Shown here: one piece after another, positions 15,523 to 22,417 of the stretch | Layout of the letters: every line of letters begins with the position of its first letter | Position numbering within the stretch: position 1 is the first letter of the stretch | DNA from: Elusimicrobia bacterium RIFCSPLOWO2_01_FULL_64_13 | GTDB lineage: Bacteria; Elusimicrobiota; Elusimicrobia; 2-02-FULL-39-32 | Direction: 5' to 3' | Assembly: GCA_001800095.1 (NCBI GenBank) | Contig: MGUT01000037.1 | Coordinates: 1,019-28,608, forward strand | DNA length: 27,590 nt | Translations under genes and position numbers: made by a program | The notes under the pieces: model-generated | The model's database searches: none | Told to the model about the DNA's origin: nothing | Seen by the model: the letters and a program-made list of their open reading frames with translations, nothing else

Positions 15523-15531
15523 CATGTTGCC

Positions 15532-16239
15532 ATGGCCGACAAGCCGACCGTCCTGATCATCGAGGATGAGCCCAACATCAGGAGCCTCATCGAGACCGTC
15601 CTGTCGAAGAACGGCTACGTCACCGTCGGCGCCGATTCCGCCGAGTCCGGGCTGAAGAAGATCCCGAACCTCAAACCCGCGCTCATCCTCCTGGACATCC
15701 AATTGCCCAACATGGACGGCCTGGAATGCTGCCGGAAGATCCGCGAGGACCCCCGCTCCAAGGATATCCCCCTCATCCTGGTGAGCGTGCAGTCCTCCGA
15801 CATCCATAAGATCATCGGCCTGGAATCGGGCGCGGACGACTTCATCACCAAACCGTTCAATCCCGGCGAACTGCTCGCCCGGGTGAACGCGGTCCTGCGC
15901 CGGTCCCGTCAGGCGGAATCAGCCCCCGTTCCCCCCCAGCTCAGCGACGGATTCTTCGTCCTGGACCTGGACAACCATGAAGCCGCTCTCAAAGGCCGCA
16001 AGCTGAAACTGACCCCCAAGGAATTCACTCTCCTGGTCTTCTTCCTGAAATCGCGGGAAAAAGTGATCAGCCGGGACGTGATGTCCACCCACATCTGGGA
16101 GCGGGAGAACCTGGACACGTCCCGCACCATCGACGTGCATATCGGCAGGTTAAGGAAGAAACTGGGGAAGTATCACTGGGTGATCCAGACGGTGGGGAAG
16201 GTGGGCTACCGCTACAGTCCCGAGGGGGAGAAATCCTGA
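15532..16239 (+). CDS. OmpR/PhoB-family response regulator
   Basis: A full-length 235-residue regulator. The receiver has E11/D12, phospho-acceptor D55 in LILLDIQLPNMDG, S85 at the switch position and K107 in FITKPF. The winged-helix domain (about 137-230) has LTPKEFTLLVFFLKSREKVISRD, the recognition segment RTIDVHIGRLRKKLGKYHWV and IQTVGKVGYRYS. No Shine-Dalgarno is visible before the ATG; instead the tandem-repeat element 15497-15522 occupies that region. The gene converges on the kinase operon 16244-19605 with only 4 nt between the stops, and is the natural DNA-binding output for that phosphorelay. It is also the leading candidate for the protein that binds the three tandem-repeat elements; both links are inferred. 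Confidence 0.93.
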   Translation: MADKPTVLIIEDEPNIRSLIETVLSKNGYVTVGADSAESGLKKIPNLKPALILLDIQLPNMDGLECCRKIREDPRSKDIPLILVSVQSSDIHKIIGLESGADDFITKPFNPGELLARVNAVLRRSRQAESAPVPPQLSDGFFVLDLDNHEAALKGRKLKLTPKEFTLLVFFLKSREKVISRDVMSTHIWERENLDTSRTIDVHIGRLRKKLGKYHWVIQTVGKVGYRYSPEGEKS

Positions 16240-16243
16240 CGGG

Positions 16244-16654
16244 TCAGGGTTTCTCCTGTTTTTGCAAATAAAGCGCGAGGATGGTCTCCACCAATTCCTG
16301 CATCTTGAAAGGTTTGGTCATGTATTTTTTGGCCCCTAGGCCCAGGCCTTTCTTGATGTCTTCCGGCTGGGCGTAGGCCGACAGCATCAATATCACGGGC
16401 ATCCTGCTCGTGTCCGTGTTCCGCCGGATCTCCTGACAGACCCTCCACCCGTTCAGTTTGGGCATTTCCACGTCCAGGACCACCACGTCCGGTTTTTCCT
16501 TCATGCACTTCTCCAGGGCGTCCTCCCCGTCCACGGCGGCGCTCACGCGGAACCCCTGCTCCTCCAGATTGTCCTTGAGGAGGGTCAGGAGATTGACCTC
16601 ATCGTCGGCGATGAGGACGAGGATCTTTTTCCTGTCAATGGCGCCGGTTTCCAA
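16244..16654 (-). CDS. Single-domain (REC-only) response regulator
   Basis: A 136-residue CheY-like protein with D17/D18, phospho-acceptor D61 in VVVLDVEMPKLNGW, the switch residue in LMLSAYAQ and K113 in YMTKPFKM. The start is TTG at 16654, supported by GGAG six nt upstream that lies across the stop of the preceding kinase gene; only 3 nt separate the two genes. It is the third gene of the kinase operon. It may be a phosphate sink or intermediate between the kinases and the OmpR-type regulator encoded convergently. The two stops and the bases between them form a short inverted repeat (CCTGAC-GG-GTCAGG) that is too weak to call a terminator. Confidence 0.88.
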   Translation of the reverse strand: METGAIDRKKILVLIADDEVNLLTLLKDNLEEQGFRVSAAVDGEDALEKCMKEKPDVVVLDVEMPKLNGWRVCQEIRRNTDTSRMPVILMLSAYAQPEDIKKGLGLGAKKYMTKPFKMQELVETILALYLQKQEKP

Positions 16655-16657
16655 TCG

Positions 16658-17866
16658 TCACTCCTTTGCCGGGGTCTGGAAGGGCACGGTGACCACCACC
16701 GCGCAGCCGGACCGTCCGGTGATCTTCTGGGCCAGCTGGATGTCGCCGCCCATGTTATTGACGATGCCGCGGGAGATGGTGAGCCCCAGCCCCGCGCCGG
16801 GGTTCTTCCGGTTGACGTTGTCCATGGACCTGAAGAACGGCTCGAAGACCTTCTCCTGGAGTTCCCTGGGGATGCCCGGACCGTCATCCTCGACGCGTAT
16901 GGCGCATCGGTCTCCCGTCCGCTCCGCGAATATGAGGATATGGCCTTCGGGCGGAGTGTACTTGACGGCGTTGGAAAGGATATGGTCGAGCATCGTCTTG
17001 AAGTAGCCGGGATCCACCCGGGCGGCCATGGAGTCGGAACGGAGGTGGAATCCGAATGATATCTTGGGATGCCGTCCGCGAAAATCGTCCACCACCTCCT
17101 TCACCAGTCCGCCCAGGTCCGCGCTCTCCGGGTGCAGCTCCAGCTTCCCTTCGTGGATCCTGGAGATCTCGAAGATCTCCGACATGAGCGTGACCATGCG
17201 GCTGGACTCGACGCTGATGATGTTGAGGTAATCCTGGATCTTCTCCTTGGAGAGGTGGTCCCAGCCGGTGCGGAGCGTCTCCGCGAAACCGACGAGGGCC
17301 GTGGTCGGGGTGCGGAGCTCATGGGACATGATGGACACGAACTGGGAACGCATCTGGTAGAGCGTCTCGAGCTTCCGGTAGGAATCCCGCAGGGCCACCG
17401 TGCGGCGGAAGACCTCGTCCTCCAGCTTCTCGTTCCATTTTTTGAGCTTCTCGGTCAGCTCCCGGTTCTCCTCGATCAGCTTCTGCTTTTCGGTCAGGCG
17501 GCGGATGGTGCGCTTGATGTCGTCGAACTGGTAGGGCTTGAGGAGATAGGCGTAGGCGCCGGCGTTCACGGATTCGATGGCGCTGGTCATGTCCGGGTTG
17601 CCGGTCAGCATGAGGATCTCGGTCTCGGGAGAGACCGCCTTGATCTTGTGCATGACTTCCACCCCGTCGATGTCCGGGAGGCGCAGGTCCACGAGGGCCA
17701 GGATGGGGCGGGATCGCGGCGCCTCTTTCTCGGTAAAGGCGACTATTTCCCTGCCGTTGGGGAATCCATGGACGGTGTAACCCTCGTCGCGGAGGATGGT
17801 CTCGAGGGATCTCCGCACGCCCTCCTCGTCGTCCACCAGATAGATCAGCTTCTGGTCCAGATTCAT
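16658..17866 (-). CDS. Soluble hybrid protein: N-terminal receiver plus histidine kinase
   Basis: A 402-residue protein. The receiver (about 6-125) has D12/D13, phospho-acceptor D60 in LALVDLRLPDIDG, T88 and K110. A long coiled coil (about 125-170, KQKLIEENRELTEKLKKWNE) leads to HisKA with H182 in MSHELRTPTTALVGF, then the ATPase domain with N-box HILSNAVKYTPPEG (295-308), EDDGPGIP (326-333) and GAGLGL (357-362). There is no membrane segment. Its ATG overlaps the stop of the membrane sensor kinase (ATGA), so the membrane kinase may phosphorylate this receiver, making a multi-step relay. Same architecture as the protein at 9119. Confidence 0.92.
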   Translation of the reverse strand: MNLDQKLIYLVDDEEGVRRSLETILRDEGYTVHGFPNGREIVAFTEKEAPRSRPILALVDLRLPDIDGVEVMHKIKAVSPETEILMLTGNPDMTSAIESVNAGAYAYLLKPYQFDDIKRTIRRLTEKQKLIEENRELTEKLKKWNEKLEDEVFRRTVALRDSYRKLETLYQMRSQFVSIMSHELRTPTTALVGFAETLRTGWDHLSKEKIQDYLNIISVESSRMVTLMSEIFEISRIHEGKLELHPESADLGGLVKEVVDDFRGRHPKISFGFHLRSDSMAARVDPGYFKTMLDHILSNAVKYTPPEGHILIFAERTGDRCAIRVEDDGPGIPRELQEKVFEPFFRSMDNVNRKNPGAGLGLTISRGIVNNMGGDIQLAQKITGRSGCAVVVTVPFQTPAKE

Positions 17867-19605
17867 TCAACGCCCGCCTTTGCCGCGACCGGCAGGGAGA
17901 CCGTGAATTCCGCGCCCCGGCCCAGTTCGGTCCGGAGCGTGATGGTCCCAAGATGGGTCTCCACGATGGTGCGCACGATGCTCAATCCCAGGCCGGTCCC
18001 CTTGGCCTTGGTGCTGTAGAGCGGTTCGAATATCCGCTCGCGGTCTTTTTCCGGGATCCCGGGCCCGTTGTCCTTCACCCGGACCGTGACGCGGCTGGTC
18101 TCATTATAACATGATTCCACCAGAACTTCTCCCCCAGCCGTCATGGCCTCGAAAGCGTTGTTCAGGAGGTTCATGAAGACCTGGCGCATGCGCTCCGGGT
18201 CGATATTGACGGGAGGGAGGCCCTCGCCCAGGCGCTTGACGAGATGGACGTTCTGCGGAGTGGACACGGTGTTGAAGACGTACGTCAGAATGGAATTGAC
18301 GTCCTGCACGCTGGGATTGATGCGGACGGCGCGGGAGAACTCGAGCAGGTCGTTCGAGATCTTCACGGTCGAGCCGATCTCTTTTTCGGCGATGTCCAGC
18401 ATTTCCCTCACGGCGGGGTCCCGGGCGGGGTCTTTCATGAGCTTGCCTTTCACGAAATAGATGGCGTTCCGGATCGCGGCCAGGGGGTTGCGGAGCTCAT
18501 GGCCCACTCCCGAAGCCATCTGCCCGATGGCGGCCAGCCGCTCCGAGCGGACGAGGCGTTCCTGGTCCTCCTTGAGCCGGACCGCCATGGCGTTGAAGGC
18601 GTGCGAGAGGAAGCCGATCTCGTCGCGGGAAGCGACCGGGACGCGGGTCTCGAGATTCCCATTGCCGACCTCTTCGGCGGCCCGCGTGAGCGTCCGGACC
18701 GGCGCCATGAGGCGGCTGGAGAGGAGAAGAGCGAGGAGCGCCGCGATCCCGAAACCGGCGAGTCCCGCCAGGGCGATCGAGACCGTGGCCTTCCTTTTCG
18801 CCGCCGCCGCGTTCCGGGACGACAGCAAAGCGGCGAGCTTGAGGTCCGCGCCGGCGATCCCCATGTCCTTAAGAGCCAGGACGTAGGGCTCCCCGCCGAT
18901 ACGGGTCCTCTCCGCGAGGGGACGGCCGGAGGCGTTCTCCAGCCGCACCAGGGGATTGGAGAGCGCGCGGGCGACTTCTTCCCGGTCCGCCTCCAGGGTC
19001 TGCGCGACGATCAGGCCTTTGGAGAAAAGACAGAAGTCCGACCGCATGACTTCCTTAATATCGCCGAAAAATTTGTCGTCCAGGTAGAATCCCATGACCA
19101 CGACGCCGGAAAAGGGGCCGCGGAGGCTGGGCAGGAGCGTGGCAACTTCAACGGCCACCTTCCCTTCCATGATCTCCAGGCCGAGGAGCGACCGCCGTCC
19201 GCTGGCCGCGGCCTGGCCGAACGCCTTCCCGACGATCGGCGAAGGGATCCCCCGGCGCCCTTCCGCGCTGTAAAGAAGCCCTCCCCTGGAATCCGCGATC
19301 TCGAGGAGGTCCAGATTCAGGCCCTTTTCAATGGAGCCGGCGACGGAGGCGATGAGCTCCGGGCTCTTCTTTTCTATGGCGAGAGGCAGGGCCGGGTTCC
19401 CCATCACGAGGAAAGAGTAGGAGAAGATGGATTCGATGCGTTCCTCGGTCAGCTTGCCGACCTGGTCGAGGATGCCCAACCCCTTCCCGCTCAATTCCGT
19501 TTCGATGGATTCGGAGATGGTCCTGGCGGACCAGTAGGTGGATAACATCGTGGGCAGGAAAGCGCAAAGGGCGGCGAAAAGGATCAGTTTGGTCCGGAGG
19601 AGCAT
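17863..19605 (-). CDS. Membrane sensor histidine kinase with extracytoplasmic sensor and HAMP
   Basis: A 580-residue protein starting at the ATG 19605 (MLLRTKLILFAALCAFLPTM). The frame is open further to 19761, but the extra 52 residues lie over the divergent promoter region and precede what is clearly the first membrane helix. TM1 is about 4-22 and TM2 about 275-297. The 250-residue extracytoplasmic part resembles a single- or double-Cache sensor (…LLEIADSRGGLLYSAEGR…VVVMGFYLDDKFF). HAMP is about 298-350. HisKA has H369 in GVGHELRNPLAAIRNAIYF. The ATPase domain has NLLNNAFEAMTAGG (479-492), KDNGPGIP and GTGLGL. This NtrB/ZraS-like kinase core is typical of kinases that work with separate regulators. 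It is the first gene of a kinase, REC-kinase, REC operon. Confidence 0.92.
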   Translation of the reverse strand: MLLRTKLILFAALCAFLPTMLSTYWSARTISESIETELSGKGLGILDQVGKLTEERIESIFSYSFLVMGNPALPLAIEKKSPELIASVAGSIEKGLNLDLLEIADSRGGLLYSAEGRRGIPSPIVGKAFGQAAASGRRSLLGLEIMEGKVAVEVATLLPSLRGPFSGVVVMGFYLDDKFFGDIKEVMRSDFCLFSKGLIVAQTLEADREEVARALSNPLVRLENASGRPLAERTRIGGEPYVLALKDMGIAGADLKLAALLSSRNAAAAKRKATVSIALAGLAGFGIAALLALLLSSRLMAPVRTLTRAAEEVGNGNLETRVPVASRDEIGFLSHAFNAMAVRLKEDQERLVRSERLAAIGQMASGVGHELRNPLAAIRNAIYFVKGKLMKDPARDPAVREMLDIAEKEIGSTVKISNDLLEFSRAVRINPSVQDVNSILTYVFNTVSTPQNVHLVKRLGEGLPPVNIDPERMRQVFMNLLNNAFEAMTAGGEVLVESCYNETSRVTVRVKDNGPGIPEKDRERIFEPLYSTKAKGTGLGLSIVRTIVETHLGTITLRTELGRGAEFTVSLPVAAKAGVE

Positions 19606-19678
19606 ACCAGTGAAAATATAGCTGATAAATGGCGTTTTTACCAGTGCGGAGCTCCAAAGTTCGCAAAAAATGGAAAGG

Positions 19679-19707
19679 TTGACAAATCTGCGGATTGGTG
19701 CTATACT
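19679..19707 (+). promoter_or_regulatory. Near-consensus sigma70 promoter for the small membrane-protein genes
   Basis: TTGACA (19679-19684) and TATACT (19702-19707) are separated by 17 nt, five or six of six consensus bases at each element. This is the best sigma70-type promoter in the window. Transcription would begin near 19714, giving a leader of about 65 nt before the ATG at 19779. Confidence 0.8.
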
Positions 19708-19778
19708 CACGAACCAAAGGCGATTGGCACGGATTTTGTAAGCGGTCAGCCAAAAATACAAAGGGAGGAACCTAGAGC

Positions 19779-20045
19779 ATGGAAGATACAGACAAAATAG
19801 GCGGCAAGCTGAAACTCGTCTTTCGGATATTCGCCTGGATCTCCGCGGGATTTGGGGTCGTCTTCTTCTTCATCATCCTGATCGGCGGCGGAACCCCGGA
19901 AGCCCCGAGATTGACCTCCCTGCTGGCCTTGGCGCTGGGCTTGTTCTACTTCGTGTTCTTCTACTTCATCGCGGAGATCCTGCGGCTCCTGACCAACATC
20001 GACCTGAACACGAGAAAGAAGGGCCTGGGCTCGATGCCGGACTGA
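19779..20045 (+). CDS. Small membrane protein, unknown function
   Basis: An 88-residue protein with two hydrophobic helices (about 13-36, FRIFAWISAGFGVVFFFIIL, and about 44-68, LTSLLALALGLFYFVFFYFI) separated by a short Gly/Pro loop, so an inner-membrane hairpin. The C-terminal tail is short and polar (NTRKKGLGSMPD). A strong ribosome site GGGAGGA lies 9 nt before the ATG and a near-consensus promoter is upstream, so expression is probably high and constitutive. I do not recognise the family. It is followed by a second small membrane protein and a terminator. Confidence 0.8.
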   Translation: MEDTDKIGGKLKLVFRIFAWISAGFGVVFFFIILIGGGTPEAPRLTSLLALALGLFYFVFFYFIAEILRLLTNIDLNTRKKGLGSMPD

Positions 20046-20077
20046 CCCCGCTCCATCCAACCCGCCGTCGGGGTCAG
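20042..20077 (+). other. Intergenic hairpin between the two small membrane-protein genes
   Basis: CTGACCCCG (20042-20050) and CGGGGTCAG (20069-20077) are perfect reverse complements, giving a 9-bp GC-rich stem with an 18-nt loop. The stop codon of the first gene lies in the 5' arm. No T-run follows, so it is not an intrinsic terminator. It ends 8 nt before the AGGA ribosome site of the next gene, so it may affect mRNA stability or downstream translation. Confidence 0.5.
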
Positions 20078-20095
20078 CGAAAGACAGGATGAACC

Positions 20096-20479
20096 TTGGC
20101 TAATAAAACAGTCCTGGCCATTGGCGGCATAGCCCTATGCGCGTTCCTGTCTTATATCGGCCTTCAGCATAAATCCGCGATCTTCTCCCTCTTTGGGAAG
20201 GTCCTGCCTTCCAAGGTCAAAATGATCCGTGGCATCGCAGGGAAATCTCAAAGCGGGGAGGGGAACGCGGAGTCCGGCCTCCGGATGGAAAAGCTCCAGG
20301 ACCAGCAGGAAAAGATAGCCAGGACCCTCGCCGAACAGCAGGCCATCGCCCAGCAGATCCAGCGCGCATCCATGCAGTCCGTGAACGACACGCAAAGGAC
20401 CCTGCGCGCCATCCAGGAGATCAACCGCATGAACCGCGCCAACCAGGAACTCCAGCGCCAGGTCGCCCCGCCCCGCTAG
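20096..20479 (+). CDS. Membrane-anchored coiled-coil small protein
   Basis: A 127-residue protein starting with TTG (AGGA lies 6 nt upstream). One N-terminal hydrophobic segment (about 5-22, TVLAIGGIALCAFLSYIGL) probably acts as a signal anchor. From about residue 60 to the end it is a charged, Gln-rich helix (KLQDQQEKIARTLAEQQAIA…QQIQRASM…NQELQRQV) typical of a coiled coil. It should be tethered to the inner membrane with a soluble helical domain. I do not recognise the family. It shares the transcript of the preceding small membrane protein and is followed 27 nt later by a terminator hairpin. Confidence 0.7.
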   Translation: MANKTVLAIGGIALCAFLSYIGLQHKSAIFSLFGKVLPSKVKMIRGIAGKSQSGEGNAESGLRMEKLQDQQEKIARTLAEQQAIAQQIQRASMQSVNDTQRTLRAIQEINRMNRANQELQRQVAPPR

Positions 20480-20505
20480 ACCCGGACGGCTTGTCGCGGC
20501 GCGCC

Positions 20506-20532
20506 ACCCCCGGCTTCCAGAGGGGGTTTTTT
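20506..20532 (+). terminator. Intrinsic terminator of the small membrane-protein operon
   Basis: ACCCCC (20506-20511) pairs with GGGGGT (20522-20527) around a 10-nt loop, and a run of six T follows (20527-20532). It acts for the plus strand only. The convergent TolC operon ends at 20546, and no T-run is present for that direction. Confidence 0.75.
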
Positions 20533-20545
20533 ATTTATGGATGGC

Positions 20546-22417
20546 TTATCGAACGAGGGAGAGGCCCACGGCTTTTTCAAGCGCGGCCAGGGAGATGAGA
20601 TAGAAAGCGGTGGCCTCTTTGACCCCTGTCCGGGCCTCGGTGAGGCCGGCGATGGTCTGGAGGTATTGCGGCGCCTCGACCTGGTGGAGACGGTCCTTGA
20701 CGGTGGCGATGGCGGCCTCCTTTTCCCGGTAAACGAGCTCTTTTTTTGCGGACTCGATCTGGACCTTGGCCTTCTCGTAGTTGAAGAAGGCCTTTTTCAG
20801 CTCCAACGCGACGTCCTTGACGGCCTTCCTTTCTTCCTCCCCCGCCTTGGCCTCATCGATCCTGGCCTGGTAGAAGGCGGAACGCGCCGCCAGGGAATCC
20901 AGGAACCCGGCGGTGATGGATTCCGCCCTGGTCTCGGTGCGGCTGGTGGAGCCGAGGTCCGGCGCGGTCTTTTCCTGGGACAGGGTGGGGCTGACGGAAC
21001 TGCCGCCGAAATACAGGACCCCCTTCACTCCCAGGGAATAGCTGTCCTTCATGGTCAGGGTCTCGTTCCTGAAGGCGGCGCCGGACTGGCCCAGGAACCC
21101 CGAAGCGTCCACTTTGAAAAGATATTCGGCCCGCGCCACCTTGCGGCCGTATTCCCGGAACTGGCTCGTGAGGCGGGCGATCTTGATCTCGGGCCGGTTG
21201 GCCAGGGCCGCGTTCAGGAGGTTGTCGAGGGAAAGCTTCTCGCGGGGCTGTCTGCGGGCGAGCTCCCGGGCCAGGTCGATATTGACCGTGCCGGGGATCG
21301 TCTCCACGTTCAGCTTCCCCATGAGGGACGTGCGCGCCAGTTCGAGGTCCTTCTCCTGGGAGAGGGTCTTGTAGGCGATCTGGTTCCCCCCTGACAGGAC
21401 CCCCAGGTATTCCGATTCGGACGCGACGCCGATCTCCTTTTTCCTCCGGGTCGTCTCCATGATCTTATCGCTTTCGGCGGACAGTTTCTTCCTCAATTCC
21501 AGCGATTCCCCGGCCTGGACGAGGTTATAGACGGCTTCGATGATGTCGAAGGTGGTCTCCTGCGTCAGGCGGGAGATCTGGAGCTCGGCGATGGATTTTT
21601 GGGCCTTGGCCTGCTTGTCCGCGTACAGGAGCCGCCCGCTTTGGAATATGGGTTGGCCGAGCTCGATGCCCAGCTCCTTCCTTTCGAAATCCGCGCGCGT
21701 GGAAGGGTCGTTCGGGTCGCTCAAGGTCGCTCCGCGGGAGCGGGTGACCCTTCCGGCGACGGCGGGAAAGAAGTTCCTCCGGGACTCGAAGAGCTTGTGT
21801 TCGGCCAGGTCCAGCTCCATCCGGGCGATCTCGAGCGGCTCGTGGTTGGACAATCCGACCTGGACGAACTCCTCCAAAACGGGATCGGCGGAAAGGCTCC
21901 GGCGGGCCGGCCCGCCCTGGGAGGAGACCGAGTAGGGAACGGCAAGCCCCGCGGAGGTTCCTCCGCCCGGTCTCGCGGCTCCGGCGGCATCGGCGGCGGC
22001 CTTGAGCTGGACGGATTTTTTCAGGTCGATGGATATGATCCAGTCGTTCTGGGACAGGTTGTAGGTGAACCCTTCGCCGAGGGCCAGAGAGATGGACCGC
22101 AGTTTCCGGTCCGGCTCCTGACCGCCGCAGTCATAGCTGATATTCCCCACCACGTTCCTGCCGGCCTTGGGAAGGGCCGCCCGGGGGCAGGCCACGTCCT
22201 CCTCCATGCGCAGGGTCAGGATCGAGGGATCGCCGGAGTCCGGGACGGAATGTTTGAGCTTCCGGGCCGCTTCGATCACGAGAACGGCGGAGTTCCCGGA
22301 GGCGTCTTCCGTAAGGGCGACGTTCTCTATCTGGTTGGGCGCGGCCAGAACGGAAGACGGAGAGAATTGGGACAGGGCGAGGGCGGCGGCCAGGACCGGC
22401 CAGGATCTATGGCGCAT
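20546..22417 (-). CDS. TolC-family outer-membrane efflux-type protein with AMIN-like N-terminus
   Basis: A 623-residue protein, longer than the usual 450-500 of TolC proteins. After a signal peptide (about 1-25) there is an AMIN-like beta domain (about 28-135: IENVALTEDASGNSAVLVIE…DDWIISIDLKK) and a low-complexity Ala/Gly linker (about 137-165). The outer-membrane efflux domain occupies about 180-623, with the long paired helices of the family (…EIARMELDLAEHKLFESRRNFFPAVAG…, …NRPEIKIARLTSQFREYGRKVARAEYLFKVD…, …FNYEKAKVQIESAKKELVYREKEAA…). AMIN domains usually localise secretion or amidase proteins to peptidoglycan or the periplasm. The start overlaps the preceding TPR gene by 11 nt. No ABC or membrane-fusion pump partner is encoded here, so the role may be export or envelope assembly with the two upstream proteins. 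Confidence 0.82.
   Translation of the reverse strand: MRHRSWPVLAAALALSQFSPSSVLAAPNQIENVALTEDASGNSAVLVIEAARKLKHSVPDSGDPSILTLRMEEDVACPRAALPKAGRNVVGNISYDCGGQEPDRKLRSISLALGEGFTYNLSQNDWIISIDLKKSVQLKAAADAAGAARPGGGTSAGLAVPYSVSSQGGPARRSLSADPVLEEFVQVGLSNHEPLEIARMELDLAEHKLFESRRNFFPAVAGRVTRSRGATLSDPNDPSTRADFERKELGIELGQPIFQSGRLLYADKQAKAQKSIAELQISRLTQETTFDIIEAVYNLVQAGESLELRKKLSAESDKIMETTRRKKEIGVASESEYLGVLSGGNQIAYKTLSQEKDLELARTSLMGKLNVETIPGTVNIDLARELARRQPREKLSLDNLLNAALANRPEIKIARLTSQFREYGRKVARAEYLFKVDASGFLGQSGAAFRNETLTMKDSYSLGVKGVLYFGGSSVSPTLSQEKTAPDLGSTSRTETRAESITAGFLDSLAARSAFYQARIDEAKAGEEERKAVKDVALELKKAFFNYEKAKVQIESAKKELVYREKEAAIATVKDRLHQVEAPQYLQTIAGLTEARTGVKEATAFYLISLAALEKAVGLSLVR

Noticed and set aside
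16235..16248. Inverted repeat CCTGAC-GG-GTCAGG at the convergent stops
   Set aside because: Convergent TGA codons create such a repeat by themselves, the loop is too short and the T-rich run starts several bases away, so it is not called a terminator.
19606..19761. 52-residue N-terminal extension of the membrane kinase
   Set aside because: It overlaps the divergent near-consensus promoter and adds residues before a normal first membrane helix.
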